Shown here piece by piece: positions 24,239 to 33,179 of a stretch of 49,172 nt of DNA. A model generated the notes under the pieces. The model worked only from the letters and a program-made list of their open reading frames with translations. It did not search any database and was not told the DNA's origin. Numbering within the stretch: position 1 is the stretch's first letter; every line of letters begins with the position of its first letter. This DNA comes from Flavobacteriales bacterium (GTDB lineage Bacteria; Bacteroidota; Bacteroidia; Flavobacteriales_F; PHOS-HE28): assembly GCA_016788485.1 (NCBI GenBank), contig JAEUSV010000045.1, positions 1 through 49,172 on the forward strand. The letters are read 5' to 3'. The position numbers were made by a program, and so were the translations under genes.

Positions 24239-26677
24239 TTACTCCTTCACGAAGCGCGCCGTGCGCGGCGTGGCCCCGTCCGTGCGGATCAGGTAGCTGC
24301 CGTTGGCCAGCTGCTGCACGTCGATGCCCGTGCGCGAGGAACCGCTCGCCCGTTCGCGCAGCACCGTGCGCCCCTGCAGGTCGATCACCTCGATCCAGGC
24401 GGCATCGGCGGCCAGGCCTTCGATGAAGAGCCGGTCGCTGGTGGGCACGGGCATCACCCGCAGTTCCGCAGCGGTCGTGGATGACACCGTGGTGGCGATG
24501 AGGGCCTCGTCGCACACGGTGAAGGTGCCCGCCTCCGGGCCGCCGGCGTTCCACACGCGCAGGTAGTAGGTGGTGTTGAGCGCGAGGCCGCCGAACACGA
24601 AGGGTGCGGTGAGGTCCGTGCCGCAATCCACGTAGGTGGGCGTGCCGCAACCCGTGTACAGCGCAACGCTCACGCTCGTGGCGGTCACCGGTGTCACCGT
24701 GATGGTGTGGTCGGCGTCGAAGCCCGTGTTGAACTGGAACCACACGTCCTGGATGGTGGCGAAGGGGTCGCACGGCGGATTGGCCACGGCCGGGGCGTAG
24801 GAGCAGCTGTTGTCGCCGGTGGTGGCCACGCAATTGCCCAAGGGCTGCGGGTCGATCGTCAGCGCGCCGGCGCATTCATCGTTCACGGCGACAGGCGCAC
24901 AGGCGGGCGCACAGGTCATGGTGAGCGTGAAGGTGCCGACGTTGGCCTGGTAACCGTGCACGAGCACGCGGTAGGTGGTGCCGGCCACCGAGGGCAGGTT
25001 CACCGAGCTGGTGGTGCCGCAGCCCGCGCCGTCGTCATTGCCCGCCGCGCACACCAGCGCGCCGCAGGGGCCCGTGAACACGCTGATCTTGCTGTCGTAG
25101 TTCGCCGCGTTGCAGGTGCTCAGCGCCACGTCGTCGCCATTGCCGGTGAAGGTGTACCACACGCCGTTGGCCGTGATGTCGGCACCGGCGCAGGTGGGCC
25201 CGATGGCGGGCAGCCCGTTCACCGTGGAACCGTTCACGGCATCGCCGCAGGTGATCGGGGCCGCATCGCCGCACAAGGCGTTGGTGGCCGCCGGTTGCGC
25301 GAGCGTGGTGAAGGTCGCCAACGCCGTATCGCCCGTTGCGCCGCCACCGCAGGAGCCTGTGAGGTACACCTCGTAGTCGGTGTTGGCCGTAAGCCCTGTC
25401 AGCGCCACGGGCGGCCCGTCCACCCCGAGCGTGCCGGTGATCACCGTGCCGGTGCCCGGGGTGAAGCCCGCAGGACCGTACTCCAGGCTGAAGGTGGCCA
25501 GCGTCGACGCATTGCTCCAGTACACCTCGGCCTCGTCATCGGCCGCGATCACCTGCACATCGAAGGGCGCAGGGCAGGTGTTGCAGGATGCGGTGATGGC
25601 GAAGTTGCCGGTGTTGCCGTTGTACCCCTGTACGAGCACGTAGTAGGTGAGGCCGGCGCTGGACGCGAACGTGACGCTGCTCTGGTAGCCGCAGGCATCG
25701 TCGTTGCCCCCCACGCATTGCAGGTTGCCGCAGGTGCCGGCGTACACGTTGAGCTTGGTGTCGTAGTCGTCGAGCGGGCAGGTGGACACGGTGATGGCGC
25801 CATCAAGGCCCGCCACGGTATACCACAGGCCAGGGGCGCTGATGCCGGTGCCGCAGGCGGCCACCGTGTCATCGAGGGCGAACTCCGTGCTGCCGAACAA
25901 GGTGTCGCCGCAGGCCAGTGTGATCGCGCCCGCGCAGGCCTCGTTGGGCAGGATGGGCGTGCCGGTGGTGCCCACGGGCCAGGGACCGGTGAAGGGCGAG
26001 GTGCTGCCGCTCCCGCAGTCGAGCGTGACGTACACATCGTAGAGCGTGCCGGGGCCGAGCCCGTTGATGTTCACCGGGAGCGGCGTGGTGCCGAGCGTTC
26101 CGGTGATGGTCGTGCCCGTGCCGGGGGTGAAGCCCGAAGGCCCCCACTCCACGGTGAAGCCGTTGCCCGGTGCGCCCTCCGCCCAGTCCACCGTGATGGA
26201 GGTGTCGTTGCTGGTGAACGCGGGCAGCGCGTTGGGGCAGGTGTGGAAGAGCAGGTCCCAGGTGAAGCCCTGCCCGCTCCAGCGGTCGTCCCACTCGATG
26301 AAGTAGAGGTTGCCGGGGGTCACCGGCACATTGGCGAGCAGGCTGTTGCCGGGCGGGTAGCCCGTGGGGCAGCCATCGTCGTCGCCGCCAAGCTGAGTGA
26401 GGAAGCCGCCGCAGCTGCCGGTGTGCACCCACACGCGCGTGTCGCGCACGCCGTCGCCGCAGCTGGTCACTGTGATGTAGCCGGCGTTGTCCGGGTCGAA
26501 GGAGTACCAGTCCGCATGCGTCGCATCCGGGTGCGTGGCGCCACCACCGGTGAAGGGCCCATCGGCCGTGTACGTGCCGGGGAAGACCAGCAGGGAGTTG
26601 GTGCACAGGTCACCCTGGGCGGCCGCCGTACCGGCGATGATCAGGGATGCGAACAGGAAGGGTAGGCGATGCGTCAT
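24239..26677 (-). CDS. Large T9SS-sorted surface protein with Ig-like and PPC-like modules
   Basis: An 812-residue secreted protein. The signal peptide is HRLPFLFASLIIAGTAAAQ. The body has three or four repeated modules of the form DTVAACGTGISAPGLWYTVAG / DYDTKLNVYAGTCG / GNDDACGYQSSVTF / YYVLVQGYNGNTGNF, which are pre-peptidase C-terminal (PPC)-like, alternating with fibronectin-III-like pieces (FTVEWGPSGFTPGTGT, FSLEYGPAGFTPGTGT). The C-terminal 75 residues are a type A sorting tail (VMPVPTSDRLFIEG, VIDLQGRTVLRER, LANGSYLIRTDG). It has no catalytic domain and is probably an adhesin or surface-layer protein. The modules are so similar to one another that recombination between them is plausible. 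ATG 26677 is used; the box at 26695-26702 is 17 nt upstream. Confidence 0.85.
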   Translation of the reverse strand: MTHRLPFLFASLIIAGTAAAQGDLCTNSLLVFPGTYTADGPFTGGGATHPDATHADWYSFDPDNAGYITVTSCGDGVRDTRVWVHTGSCGGFLTQLGGDDDGCPTGYPPGNSLLANVPVTPGNLYFIEWDDRWSGQGFTWDLLFHTCPNALPAFTSNDTSITVDWAEGAPGNGFTVEWGPSGFTPGTGTTITGTLGTTPLPVNINGLGPGTLYDVYVTLDCGSGSTSPFTGPWPVGTTGTPILPNEACAGAITLACGDTLFGSTEFALDDTVAACGTGISAPGLWYTVAGLDGAITVSTCPLDDYDTKLNVYAGTCGNLQCVGGNDDACGYQSSVTFASSAGLTYYVLVQGYNGNTGNFAITASCNTCPAPFDVQVIAADDEAEVYWSNASTLATFSLEYGPAGFTPGTGTVITGTLGVDGPPVALTGLTANTDYEVYLTGSCGGGATGDTALATFTTLAQPAATNALCGDAAPITCGDAVNGSTVNGLPAIGPTCAGADITANGVWYTFTGNGDDVALSTCNAANYDSKISVFTGPCGALVCAAGNDDGAGCGTTSSVNLPSVAGTTYRVLVHGYQANVGTFTLTMTCAPACAPVAVNDECAGALTIDPQPLGNCVATTGDNSCSYAPAVANPPCDPFATIQDVWFQFNTGFDADHTITVTPVTATSVSVALYTGCGTPTYVDCGTDLTAPFVFGGLALNTTYYLRVWNAGGPEAGTFTVCDEALIATTVSSTTAAELRVMPVPTSDRLFIEGLAADAAWIEVIDLQGRTVLRERASGSSRTGIDVQQLANGSYLIRTDGATPRTARFVKE

Positions 26678-26694
26678 GGACCAGGGGCTTGCAG

Positions 26695-26702
26695 GCAAGG
26701 TA
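26695..26702 (-). promoter_or_regulatory. -7-like box for the 812-residue surface protein
   Basis: TACCTTGC on the minus strand, 17 nt from ATG 26677. Confidence 0.35.
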
Positions 26703-26734
26703 ACTGTCCTGCGCGACCACCGGCCTGTCGATCA

Positions 26735-27547
26735 TCAGCGTGAGCCGCTGGTGCGCGTCCGGTCGGGCGGCTCGTGGAAGAAGTAGCGGATGTCCACCGT
26801 GAGGTAGCTGCCGTCCAGGGTGGTGCGCATGTCCGTCGGAACGAAGCGGTCGTCGTACCACGTGAGGTCGGCCGTGGCCATGTCGTTGAACGGCCGGTGG
26901 AAGGTGGCGCCCAGGTAGAGGTAGCCGGAGCGCTCGGTGCGGTACTCCACGCTCATGTTCGCCACCACACCGGTCTGCAGCCAGTTGTTGCGGAAGATGT
27001 AGATCCGACCCTCCTCCAAATCGCGCTGCGCGTCACTGGGATACATGTCCAGCGAGAGGCCGAGGGCATTGTTCATCCAGGTGCGCTCGCCGAGGCGGAT
27101 GTACACCATGGCCAACACAGGGAGCTCATAGCCCACGTAACGCACCTGGCTGCCTTCGCTGTAACCGCTCGTGTCGTTGGCGATGGTGAAATCGTAGCGC
27201 CGGGTGATCTGGTTGATGCCGGTCTCGAGGGAGATGCTGCGCGTGATGCCGTGCCGCACCACCATGCCGAAACCGAGCCCGCCGGTGAGCTCCACCTCGC
27301 CGCGCAGGGGGGGGGCCTCCACCGTGGTGATCGGGTCGAAGAAGCCGAAGGGGATCACCGGCTTCACCTGGATGCCGAACGTGGTGACGCCTTGTTGCGC
27401 GTGCACCAGGAACGCCGGGAAGAGGAGCAGGAGGCTCAGCGCTGCGCGCCCAGATCGGCCAGGTCGCTGCGGCGGGAGGGCGTGCCCACCATCAGCCGCT
27501 GGCCGATGCGCAGCCGCGTGCGCCGGGTGATGCCGTTCAGTTCGCAC
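26735..27547 (-). CDS. Outer-membrane beta-barrel protein, start uncertain
   Basis: A secreted barrel-like protein of about 235 residues (270 with the longest start). After a hydrophobic segment (SLLLLFPAFLVHAQ) the mature part has alternating strands: GIQVKPVIPFGFFD, LTGGLGFGMVVRHGI, SISLETGINQITRRYDF, VGYELPVLAMVYIRLG, ANMSVEYRTERSGYLYLGAT and a final LTVDIRYFF. Bacteroidota outer-membrane barrels have this look. No ATG starts the frame. The choices are GTG 27547, which overlaps the upstream M23 gene by 112 bp and yields a long non-hydrophobic leader, or CTG 27439, which makes a CTGA overlap with the upstream stop (27436-27438) and gives a short signal peptide. I give the long coordinates and favour a start near 27439. 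Confidence 0.65.
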   Translation of the reverse strand: MRTERHHPAHAAAHRPAADGGHALPPQRPGRSGRAALSLLLLFPAFLVHAQQGVTTFGIQVKPVIPFGFFDPITTVEAPPLRGEVELTGGLGFGMVVRHGITRSISLETGINQITRRYDFTIANDTSGYSEGSQVRYVGYELPVLAMVYIRLGERTWMNNALGLSLDMYPSDAQRDLEEGRIYIFRNNWLQTGVVANMSVEYRTERSGYLYLGATFHRPFNDMATADLTWYDDRFVPTDMRTTLDGSYLTVDIRYFFHEPPDRTRTSGSR

Positions 27548-28629
27548 AGCGTTTCGATGGGGATGCCGTATCGCTCGGCGATGGCGTAAAGATGCTCACC
27601 TTTTTCCACGGTGTGGAAGTGCGTGCCCTTGGGGTAGGCGGCGAAGCTGTGCCGCGTGCGCTTCAGCACCAGCGTGTCGCAGAGCAGTTCACCCTGCTGG
27701 AAGGCGATGAGGTGCGAGGGGTCGAGGGGCACGCCCTTGAAGCGCACCTCGAAGTGCAGGTGGCTGCCCGTGCTGTGCCCGCTGCTGCCACCGAGCCCCA
27801 GCAGCGTGCCGGCGTCCACCACGTCGCCGCTCTTCACCTTCAACCGGTGCAGGTGCGCGTAGTAGGTCTCGAGCCCGTTGTAGTGGCGCACCACCACCAG
27901 GCGGCCGAAGCCGCCATAGGTGCCCGAGAAACGTACCACGCCGGGGAACGCGCTGCGCACCGCATCGCCCACCTCGAGGTCCAGGTCCACCCCGTTGTGC
28001 GGGCGTCCGTCGCGCCAGCCGAAGCGGCTGGTGAGCACCGGAGGCACCGGCATGTGGAAGCCGCAGGCCCCTTCGGTGAGCTTGAGCAGCAGCAGCGTGT
28101 CGTGCGCGGACAGCTCGGGGCCGTAGGCGTTGGGCAGTGTACTGTTCCAGGCACCATAGAGCTCGCCGCCGGGCTCCAGGTTCGACCACGACCACGCCAG
28201 CACCTCGGCCTCGTCCACCGAGGCCTGTGTGGGCATGTTGCTGGCGTAAAGGTTGATCTCGTTGATCAGCGCATAGGGCACCGTGTCCAGCTCGAAAAGC
28301 GAGTCGATGAGCAAGACCATGGCGTCGATGTCCATAGTGCGGATACGCTGGAAGAGCCGCAGGTCGCGGATCAGGTCGGCCGGTGCGGGGTCGAGCGTGC
28401 AGAGCGAATCGAGCATGGCCGACAACCGCTCGTCGGTGAGCGCTTCGTCGGCCTCCAACAGCTTGTCGTCACCATACACCACCAGCGCCGATACGGTGTC
28501 GGTGCGCGTGGTGTCGGTGCTCCCGGCGACGGCCACAGGTGCCAGCACCACCACCAGGAACAGCGCGAGCAGTGCCCTGCGCAGCATGGCCGCGGAGATG
28601 GATGAGCAGCTGGAGGTCAGGGGCTTCAT
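27436..28629 (-). CDS. M23 metallopeptidase with C-terminal LysM
   Basis: A 397-residue cell-wall peptidase. The N-terminal hydrophobic stretch (MLRRALLALFLVVVLAPVAVA, residues 15-35) is a signal or anchor. The helical region 60-150 is unassigned. The M23 domain has the zinc ligands His211 and Asp215 in RPHNGVDLDLE, His290 and His292 in STGSHLHFEV, and the structural YYAHLHRLKVKSGDVV. A LysM domain closes the protein (FHTVEKGEHLYAIAERYG, LCELNGITRRTRLRIGQRL), binding glycan strands. It likely cuts peptide cross-bridges in the periplasm. ATG 28629 is the listed start; an ATG at 28587 sits directly before the hydrophobic stretch. A -7-like box (28657-28664) lies 27 nt upstream of 28629. Confidence 0.88.
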   Translation of the reverse strand: MKPLTSSCSSISAAMLRRALLALFLVVVLAPVAVAGSTDTTRTDTVSALVVYGDDKLLEADEALTDERLSAMLDSLCTLDPAPADLIRDLRLFQRIRTMDIDAMVLLIDSLFELDTVPYALINEINLYASNMPTQASVDEAEVLAWSWSNLEPGGELYGAWNSTLPNAYGPELSAHDTLLLLKLTEGACGFHMPVPPVLTSRFGWRDGRPHNGVDLDLEVGDAVRSAFPGVVRFSGTYGGFGRLVVVRHYNGLETYYAHLHRLKVKSGDVVDAGTLLGLGGSSGHSTGSHLHFEVRFKGVPLDPSHLIAFQQGELLCDTLVLKRTRHSFAAYPKGTHFHTVEKGEHLYAIAERYGIPIETLCELNGITRRTRLRIGQRLMVGTPSRRSDLADLGAQR

Positions 28630-28656
28630 CGCGCCTTTCTACGGGAAAAAGGGGCG

Positions 28657-28664
28657 TGAAGATA
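28657..28664 (-). promoter_or_regulatory. -7-like box for the M23 peptidase gene
   Basis: TATCTTCA on the minus strand, 27 nt from ATG 28629. Confidence 0.35.
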
Positions 28665-28749
28665 CCCCCCGCCCCAAGCCGGCCGGACCGATCCGACGAA
28701 GGCGCTTGGGATCCCGACGAGGTCCCGGTGTAAGGCGCTGAACCTTAGC

Positions 28750-29337
28750 TTATTCCTCGTGCCAGACGGACACGTCGGGGAGGGGCTTCCGGTAGCCCTT
28801 GGGCCATTCAATGGCCGGGTACCCCATGTAGAACAGGCCCATGCACCGGTCGCCCTCGGCCAGGCCCAGGAAACGGCGCATGCCATCGCCGGTGACCACC
28901 GCGCCGGTGCCCCAGAAACCGCCCAGCCCATATGCCGTGCACGTGAGGTGCATGTTCTGCACGGCACAGGCCACGGCGAGCTGCTCCTCGAGCTCGCTGA
29001 TCTTGCCCTTGGGGTCGCGCGCCAGGCCCAGGGCCACCACCACGCTGCTCTGCAGCGGGCGCTGCACCGCGTTCTCGTGCTTGCGCGGCATGAACTTCTC
29101 CGCCGGGGTGATGCGCGTGTATTCCTCGCCCATGAACGCCGACAGGCGCTTGCGGGCCTCCCCGGTGAACACGTGGAAGCGCCAGGGCTGGGTCATGCCG
29201 TGGTTCGGCGCCCACGTGCCGTTGCCCAGCACGCGCTCGATGATGTCGCGGTGCACCGCACGGTCGGTGTAGTCCTTGGGATAGATGGTCCGCCGGTCGC
29301 GGATGATGTCGGTGAGCTCGCTGACGCTGTATCGCAT
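28750..29337 (-). CDS. Nitroreductase-family FMN oxidoreductase
   Basis: A 195-residue cytoplasmic flavoprotein of the nitroreductase superfamily, closest in look to the YdjA-type single-domain members. It has the FMN-phosphate-binding RDRRTIYPKDY, the family WAPNHGMTQPWRFHVF segment and GLGGFWGTGAVV toward the C-terminus. These enzymes reduce nitro or quinone substrates with NAD(P)H; the physiological substrate is not known. It is transcribed alone, divergent from the T9SS protein at 29448, with a -7-like box at 29354-29361. Confidence 0.88.
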   Translation of the reverse strand: MRYSVSELTDIIRDRRTIYPKDYTDRAVHRDIIERVLGNGTWAPNHGMTQPWRFHVFTGEARKRLSAFMGEEYTRITPAEKFMPRKHENAVQRPLQSSVVVALGLARDPKGKISELEEQLAVACAVQNMHLTCTAYGLGGFWGTGAVVTGDGMRRFLGLAEGDRCMGLFYMGYPAIEWPKGYRKPLPDVSVWHEE

Positions 29338-29353
29338 GGGGCAGGGTGGGGGG

Positions 29354-29361
29354 CGAAGTTA
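29354..29361 (-). promoter_or_regulatory. -7-like box for the nitroreductase gene
   Basis: TAACTTCG on the minus strand, 16 nt from ATG 29337. The other half of the divergent gap shows no such box for the plus-strand gene. Confidence 0.4.
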
Positions 29362-29447
29362 TCCCGGCCACCGGGTGATGGCGGTTCAGGCAGCGCGCCC
29401 GATCTTCGCCGCGTCCTATTGACCGGAACCAACCCGACAACGCGCTC

Positions 29448-30443
29448 ATGAACCCACGCATCACCCTGCTTCTCGCCGCTAGCCTGCCCTTCGGTGCCGC
29501 CATGGCCCAGCCCACCCTCACGGAGGCCAACAACGTGCCCGCCGCCGGCGACATCTACTCGATCTCGGCCAGCGATGCCGACTCCATCGGGTCGGCCACT
29601 GGTGCCAATGTCACCTTCGGCTCCTGGATGCTCGAGGAGCAGAGCAACCGCAACAAGTTCTTCCTGGCCCCCTCGGTGTCCAGCACCTCCGCGGCGATCC
29701 CGGCGGCGGAGCTCCTCTCCACCGATGGCGGCAGCGACACGCTCTTCTGGAGCAGCGATGCCAATGGGCTCTACCTCGAAGGGGAGCGCACCGCCGCCAC
29801 CTTCGCCTACAGCGACAAGGTGAAGGAGATGACCTACCCCTGCACCTACGGCACCACGTGGAACGACAACGGCTCGGCCACCTACGCCATCGGGGCGTTC
29901 AACGTGGTGCGTTCGGTGGTGCTCACCGGCATCGCCGATGGCCACGGCACCCTGCAGCTGCCCTTCGGCTCCATCGATAACGTGCTGCGCGTGAAGACAC
30001 GCAAGGCCACCACCGACCAGAGCTTCACCACCCTGGAGCGCATCACCAACACCATCTCCTTCTATGTGGACACCGTGCCCTTCCCGGTGCTGCGCCTAGT
30101 GAGCGATTCCCTGCGCGTGGGCGGCGGGGCCTGGGGTGTTACCTACACGAACGAGTGGATGTACGGGCCTGGTATCGTCGGCCTCAACACCCTCGACGCC
30201 ACGGAGGTCACCTTCACCTGCTACCCGAACCCCGCCACCGACCTGGTGAACCTGTCCGTTGACCTCGACGGTCCCGCCATCTGCGAGGTGGTCGACGCCG
30301 GCGGTCGCATCGTGCTCTCGCGCACCCTTGCGGCCCAAGGTCTGGCCACCGTGCCGGTGGCGACCCTGCCCGCCGGCCTCTACACGGCGCGCATCACCGA
30401 CGCCAATGGACCCCGCACCGCGAGGTTCCAGGTGGTGCGCTGA
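29448..30443 (+). CDS. T9SS-sorted secreted protein of unknown function
   Basis: A 331-residue secreted protein. The signal peptide is RITLLLAASLPFGAAMAQP. The body (DIYSISASDADSIGSATGAN, LEGERTAATFAYSDKVKEM, YPCTYGTTWNDNGSATY) resembles a family of small Bacteroidota extracellular proteins and has no catalytic motif I can name. A type A sorting tail ends it (CYPNPATDLVNLSVDLDGP, VVDAGGRIVLSRTLA, LPAGLYTARITD). A strong hairpin (30461-30489) follows the stop, so it looks like a single-gene transcript. Confidence 0.82.
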   Translation: MNPRITLLLAASLPFGAAMAQPTLTEANNVPAAGDIYSISASDADSIGSATGANVTFGSWMLEEQSNRNKFFLAPSVSSTSAAIPAAELLSTDGGSDTLFWSSDANGLYLEGERTAATFAYSDKVKEMTYPCTYGTTWNDNGSATYAIGAFNVVRSVVLTGIADGHGTLQLPFGSIDNVLRVKTRKATTDQSFTTLERITNTISFYVDTVPFPVLRLVSDSLRVGGGAWGVTYTNEWMYGPGIVGLNTLDATEVTFTCYPNPATDLVNLSVDLDGPAICEVVDAGGRIVLSRTLAAQGLATVPVATLPAGLYTARITDANGPRTARFQVVR

Positions 30444-30460
30444 GCCTGGAACGCACGCAT

Positions 30461-30489
30461 CGAAGCCCCGGCCATGTGCCGGGGCTTCG
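30461..30489 (+). terminator. Hairpin terminator after the 331-residue T9SS gene
   Basis: CGAAGCCCCGGC, a short CATGT loop, then GCCGGGGCTTCG: a perfect 12-bp stem 17 bp after the stop at 30443, followed by TCGTT. Confidence 0.8.
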
Positions 30490-30524
30490 TCGTTCACACC
30501 GAACACGCCGCCGTGCACCGACGT

Positions 30525-30532
30525 TACCTTTC
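30525..30532 (+). promoter_or_regulatory. -7-like box for the VWA gene
   Basis: TACCTTTC ending 4 nt before ATG 30537, which predicts a leaderless mRNA and decides against the upstream ATG at 30474. Confidence 0.45.
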
Positions 30533-30536
30533 GCTC

Positions 30537-31625
30537 ATGCTCGGCCACCGCTTCGCGAAGTACATCCCTCCCCAGGACGACCGCTCGCCCTTCGAGAAGC
30601 TGCTGCCCCTCTTCCTGGAGCTGCTCACCCACACCAGCGGCGATGTGGAGGAGGCCCTGGACTGGATGGACCAGCTCGATCAGGAGCACGGCATCTGGAA
30701 CAAGGACTACGGTCGCAAGGAGTTCGAGGACGACCTGCGCAAGCACGGCATGATCGGCAGGCCCACCAAGGGCGGCAAGGCGCCGCTCACCGGCAAGGCC
30801 GAGAAGCTCATCCGTGAGCGTGCACTGGACCAGGTGTTCGGCAAGCTGAAGAAGGTGGACCGCGGCAACCACGCGCTGCGCCGCACGGGCCAGGGCGATG
30901 AGCCCACCAGCGACCGGCGCAGCTACCGTTTCGGCGACCGCATCGAGCAGGTGGCCATGAGCGACAGCATCCGCAACGCCCAGCAGCGCGGCCTGGACGC
31001 CCTGCACCTGAGCGAGGACGACCTGGAGGTGATCGAGACCGAGCACCAGAGCGCCTGCGCCACCGTGCTCATGATCGACATCAGCCACAGCATGATCCTC
31101 TATGGCGAGGACCGCATCACCCCCGCCAAGAAGGTGGCCATGGCCCTCGCCGAGCTCATCAAGCGCCGCTACCCGAAGGACACGCTCGACATCGTGGTGT
31201 TCGGCAACGACGCGTGGCAGGTGAGCCTGAAGGACCTGCCCTACCTGCAGGTGGGCCCCTTCCACACCAACACCGTGGCCGGGCTGGAGCTCGCCATGGA
31301 CATCCTGCGCCGCCGCAAGGTGCGCAACCGCCGCATCGTGATGATCACCGACGGCAAGCCCAGCTGCATCAAGAAGGACGGCGAGTACTACATGAACAGC
31401 TTCGGGCTCGACGACTTCATCGTGGCGCGCTGCCTTGATGCGGCCGTGCGTGCCCGCAAGGCCGGCATCCCCATCACCACCTTCATGATCGCGCGCGACA
31501 ACTACCTGCAGCGCTTCATCGAGCGCTTCACCGAGGCCAACCAGGGCCGCGCGTTCTACACCGGGCTGCAAGGGCTCGCGGACATGGTGTTCCGCGATCA
31601 CACCACCAACCGCAAGGCCTCCTGA
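30537..31625 (+). CDS. VWA-domain protein, partner of the MoxR/ChlI-like ATPase
   Basis: A 362-residue cytoplasmic protein. The N-terminal part (residues 1-150) is helical and charged, with no recognised domain. The C-terminal VWA domain starts near residue 175, with the metal-ion-dependent adhesion site DISHS at 181-185 and the later MITDGKPS. It shares this order with the ChlD/CoxE-like proteins that work with an AAA+ ATPase of the MoxR/ChlI class, which is encoded 57 bp downstream. The partners of such pairs in Bacteroidota are usually unknown; insertion of metal or assembly of a complex are the functions known for relatives. The ATG at 30474 would add 21 residues and is not supported. Confidence 0.82.
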   Translation: MLGHRFAKYIPPQDDRSPFEKLLPLFLELLTHTSGDVEEALDWMDQLDQEHGIWNKDYGRKEFEDDLRKHGMIGRPTKGGKAPLTGKAEKLIRERALDQVFGKLKKVDRGNHALRRTGQGDEPTSDRRSYRFGDRIEQVAMSDSIRNAQQRGLDALHLSEDDLEVIETEHQSACATVLMIDISHSMILYGEDRITPAKKVAMALAELIKRRYPKDTLDIVVFGNDAWQVSLKDLPYLQVGPFHTNTVAGLELAMDILRRRKVRNRRIVMITDGKPSCIKKDGEYYMNSFGLDDFIVARCLDAAVRARKAGIPITTFMIARDNYLQRFIERFTEANQGRAFYTGLQGLADMVFRDHTTNRKAS

Positions 31626-31682
31626 TCCGCACGGGCGCGAAATGCTGAGCGAAGCCGAAGCATGCGCCATCATTCCAACGCG

Positions 31683-33179
31683 ATGAACCATCCAAGCACC
31701 CTCGGCGAACTGAAGAAGAGCGGCTACCGTCCGCGCAGCGTGAAGGAGGAATTGCGCGCCAACCTCATCGCGCGGATCAAGGCGAGGAAGCCGCTGTTCG
31801 AGGGCATCCACGGCTACGAGCACACCGTCGTGCCCGCCCTGGAACGTGCCATCCTCGCCGGCCACAGCATCAACCTGCTCGGCCTGCGCGGACAGGCCAA
31901 GACGCGCATGGCGCGGTCCCTTGTGCAGCTGCTGGACGAGTGGATGCCCGTGGTGGCCGGCAGCGAGATCAACGACGATCCGCTGGCGCCGATCTCGCGC
32001 TACGCGAAGGACCAGATCGCCATCCACGGCGACAACACCCCCATCGCCTGGGTGCACCGCAACGACCGCTACACCGAGAAGCTCGCCACGCCCGATGTCA
32101 CCGTGGCCGACCTCATCGGCGACAGCGACCCCATCAAGGCCGCCAACCTCAAGCTCGATTACAGCGACGAGCGCGTGATCCACTTCGGCCTGGTGCCCCG
32201 CAGCCACCGCGGCATCTTCGTCATCAATGAGCTGCCCGACCTGCAGCCGCGCATCCAGGTGGCGCTGTTCAACATCCTGCAGGAGGGCGACGTGCAGATC
32301 CGCGGCTTCAAGCTGCGCCTGCCGCTCGACATCCAGTTCGTGTTCACGGCCAACCCCGAGGACTACACCAACCGCGGCGCCATCATCACCCCGCTGAAGG
32401 ATCGCATCCAGAGCCAGATCCTCACGCACTACCCGCCCACCATCGAGCTGGGCATGCGCATCACCGCGCAGGAGCTGCGCTCCCCGGAGGAGCAGGTGAA
32501 GCGCGTGCGCGTGCCGGACCTGGTGCGCGTGCTCATCGAGCGCATCGCCCTGGAGGCGCGCGACAGCGAGTACGTGGACCGCAAGAGCGGCGTGAGCGCA
32601 CGCCTCACCATCAGCGCGATGGAGAGCGTGATCAGCGCGGCGGAGCTGCGCGCCCTGCGCAATGGCGAGGACCGCACGGTGGCCCGCATCGCCGACCTGC
32701 AGGCGGTGATCCCCGCCATCACGGGCAAGGTGGAGCTCGTGTACGAGGGTGAGCAGGAGGGCCCCGAGAAGGTGGCCCACCACCTGCTCGGGCTCGCCGT
32801 GCGCAACGTCTTCTCCGAGCTGTTCCCCGACCCCGTGAAGGCGCGCAAGCAGAAGCAGCGACCGGACCCTTACGCCGCGATCGTGGCCCACTTCGACGAG
32901 GCCTCCTGCGACCTGCTCCTCGATGCGCCGGCCAGGGAGCTCGCCGGCGCCCTGCAGGCCGTGCCCGGGCTGGTCGACCTCGTGAAGGCGCATCATGCCT
33001 ACCTCGACGAGGAGGAGGTGCTCCTGTGGGCCGAGTTCGTACTGCACGGCCTGGCGGAGCACAGTCGCATCGCACGCAATTCCCTGGTGGACAAGATCAG
33101 CTTCAGCGACCTGTTCCACTCCATGCTCGGCACCGCCGGTGATGATGAACCTGCGGGCGATGATGATGAGCGGGGGTGA
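31683..33179 (+). CDS. MoxR/ChlI-like AAA+ ATPase
   Basis: A 498-residue ATPase with a Mg-chelatase-type core. Walker A is GLRGQAKT (67-74). The Walker B segment is GIFVINELPDL (177-187) with Asn182 where an acidic residue is usual. Other features are the pre-sensor HFGLVPRSHRGIF, RIQVALFNILQEGDVQIRG, and the sensor-1-like FTANPEDYTNRGAIITPLKDRI. The remaining 200 residues are helical. It is expected to hydrolyse ATP and remodel a protein together with the VWA partner upstream. The Asn in Walker B occurs in this ATPase subgroup as I remember it, so I do not regard it as a loss-of-function. ATG 31683 is chosen over 31662, giving the family-like MNHPSTLGELKKSGY. The stop overlaps the start of the CPBP gene. 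Confidence 0.82.
   Translation: MNHPSTLGELKKSGYRPRSVKEELRANLIARIKARKPLFEGIHGYEHTVVPALERAILAGHSINLLGLRGQAKTRMARSLVQLLDEWMPVVAGSEINDDPLAPISRYAKDQIAIHGDNTPIAWVHRNDRYTEKLATPDVTVADLIGDSDPIKAANLKLDYSDERVIHFGLVPRSHRGIFVINELPDLQPRIQVALFNILQEGDVQIRGFKLRLPLDIQFVFTANPEDYTNRGAIITPLKDRIQSQILTHYPPTIELGMRITAQELRSPEEQVKRVRVPDLVRVLIERIALEARDSEYVDRKSGVSARLTISAMESVISAAELRALRNGEDRTVARIADLQAVIPAITGKVELVYEGEQEGPEKVAHHLLGLAVRNVFSELFPDPVKARKQKQRPDPYAAIVAHFDEASCDLLLDAPARELAGALQAVPGLVDLVKAHHAYLDEEEVLLWAEFVLHGLAEHSRIARNSLVDKISFSDLFHSMLGTAGDDEPAGDDDERG

Noticed and set aside
31683..33179. Loss of ATPase activity from Asn in Walker B
   Set aside because: The surrounding motif (RGIF.INELPDL) is intact, and I remember the same residue in this ATPase subgroup, so it is not a sign of decay.
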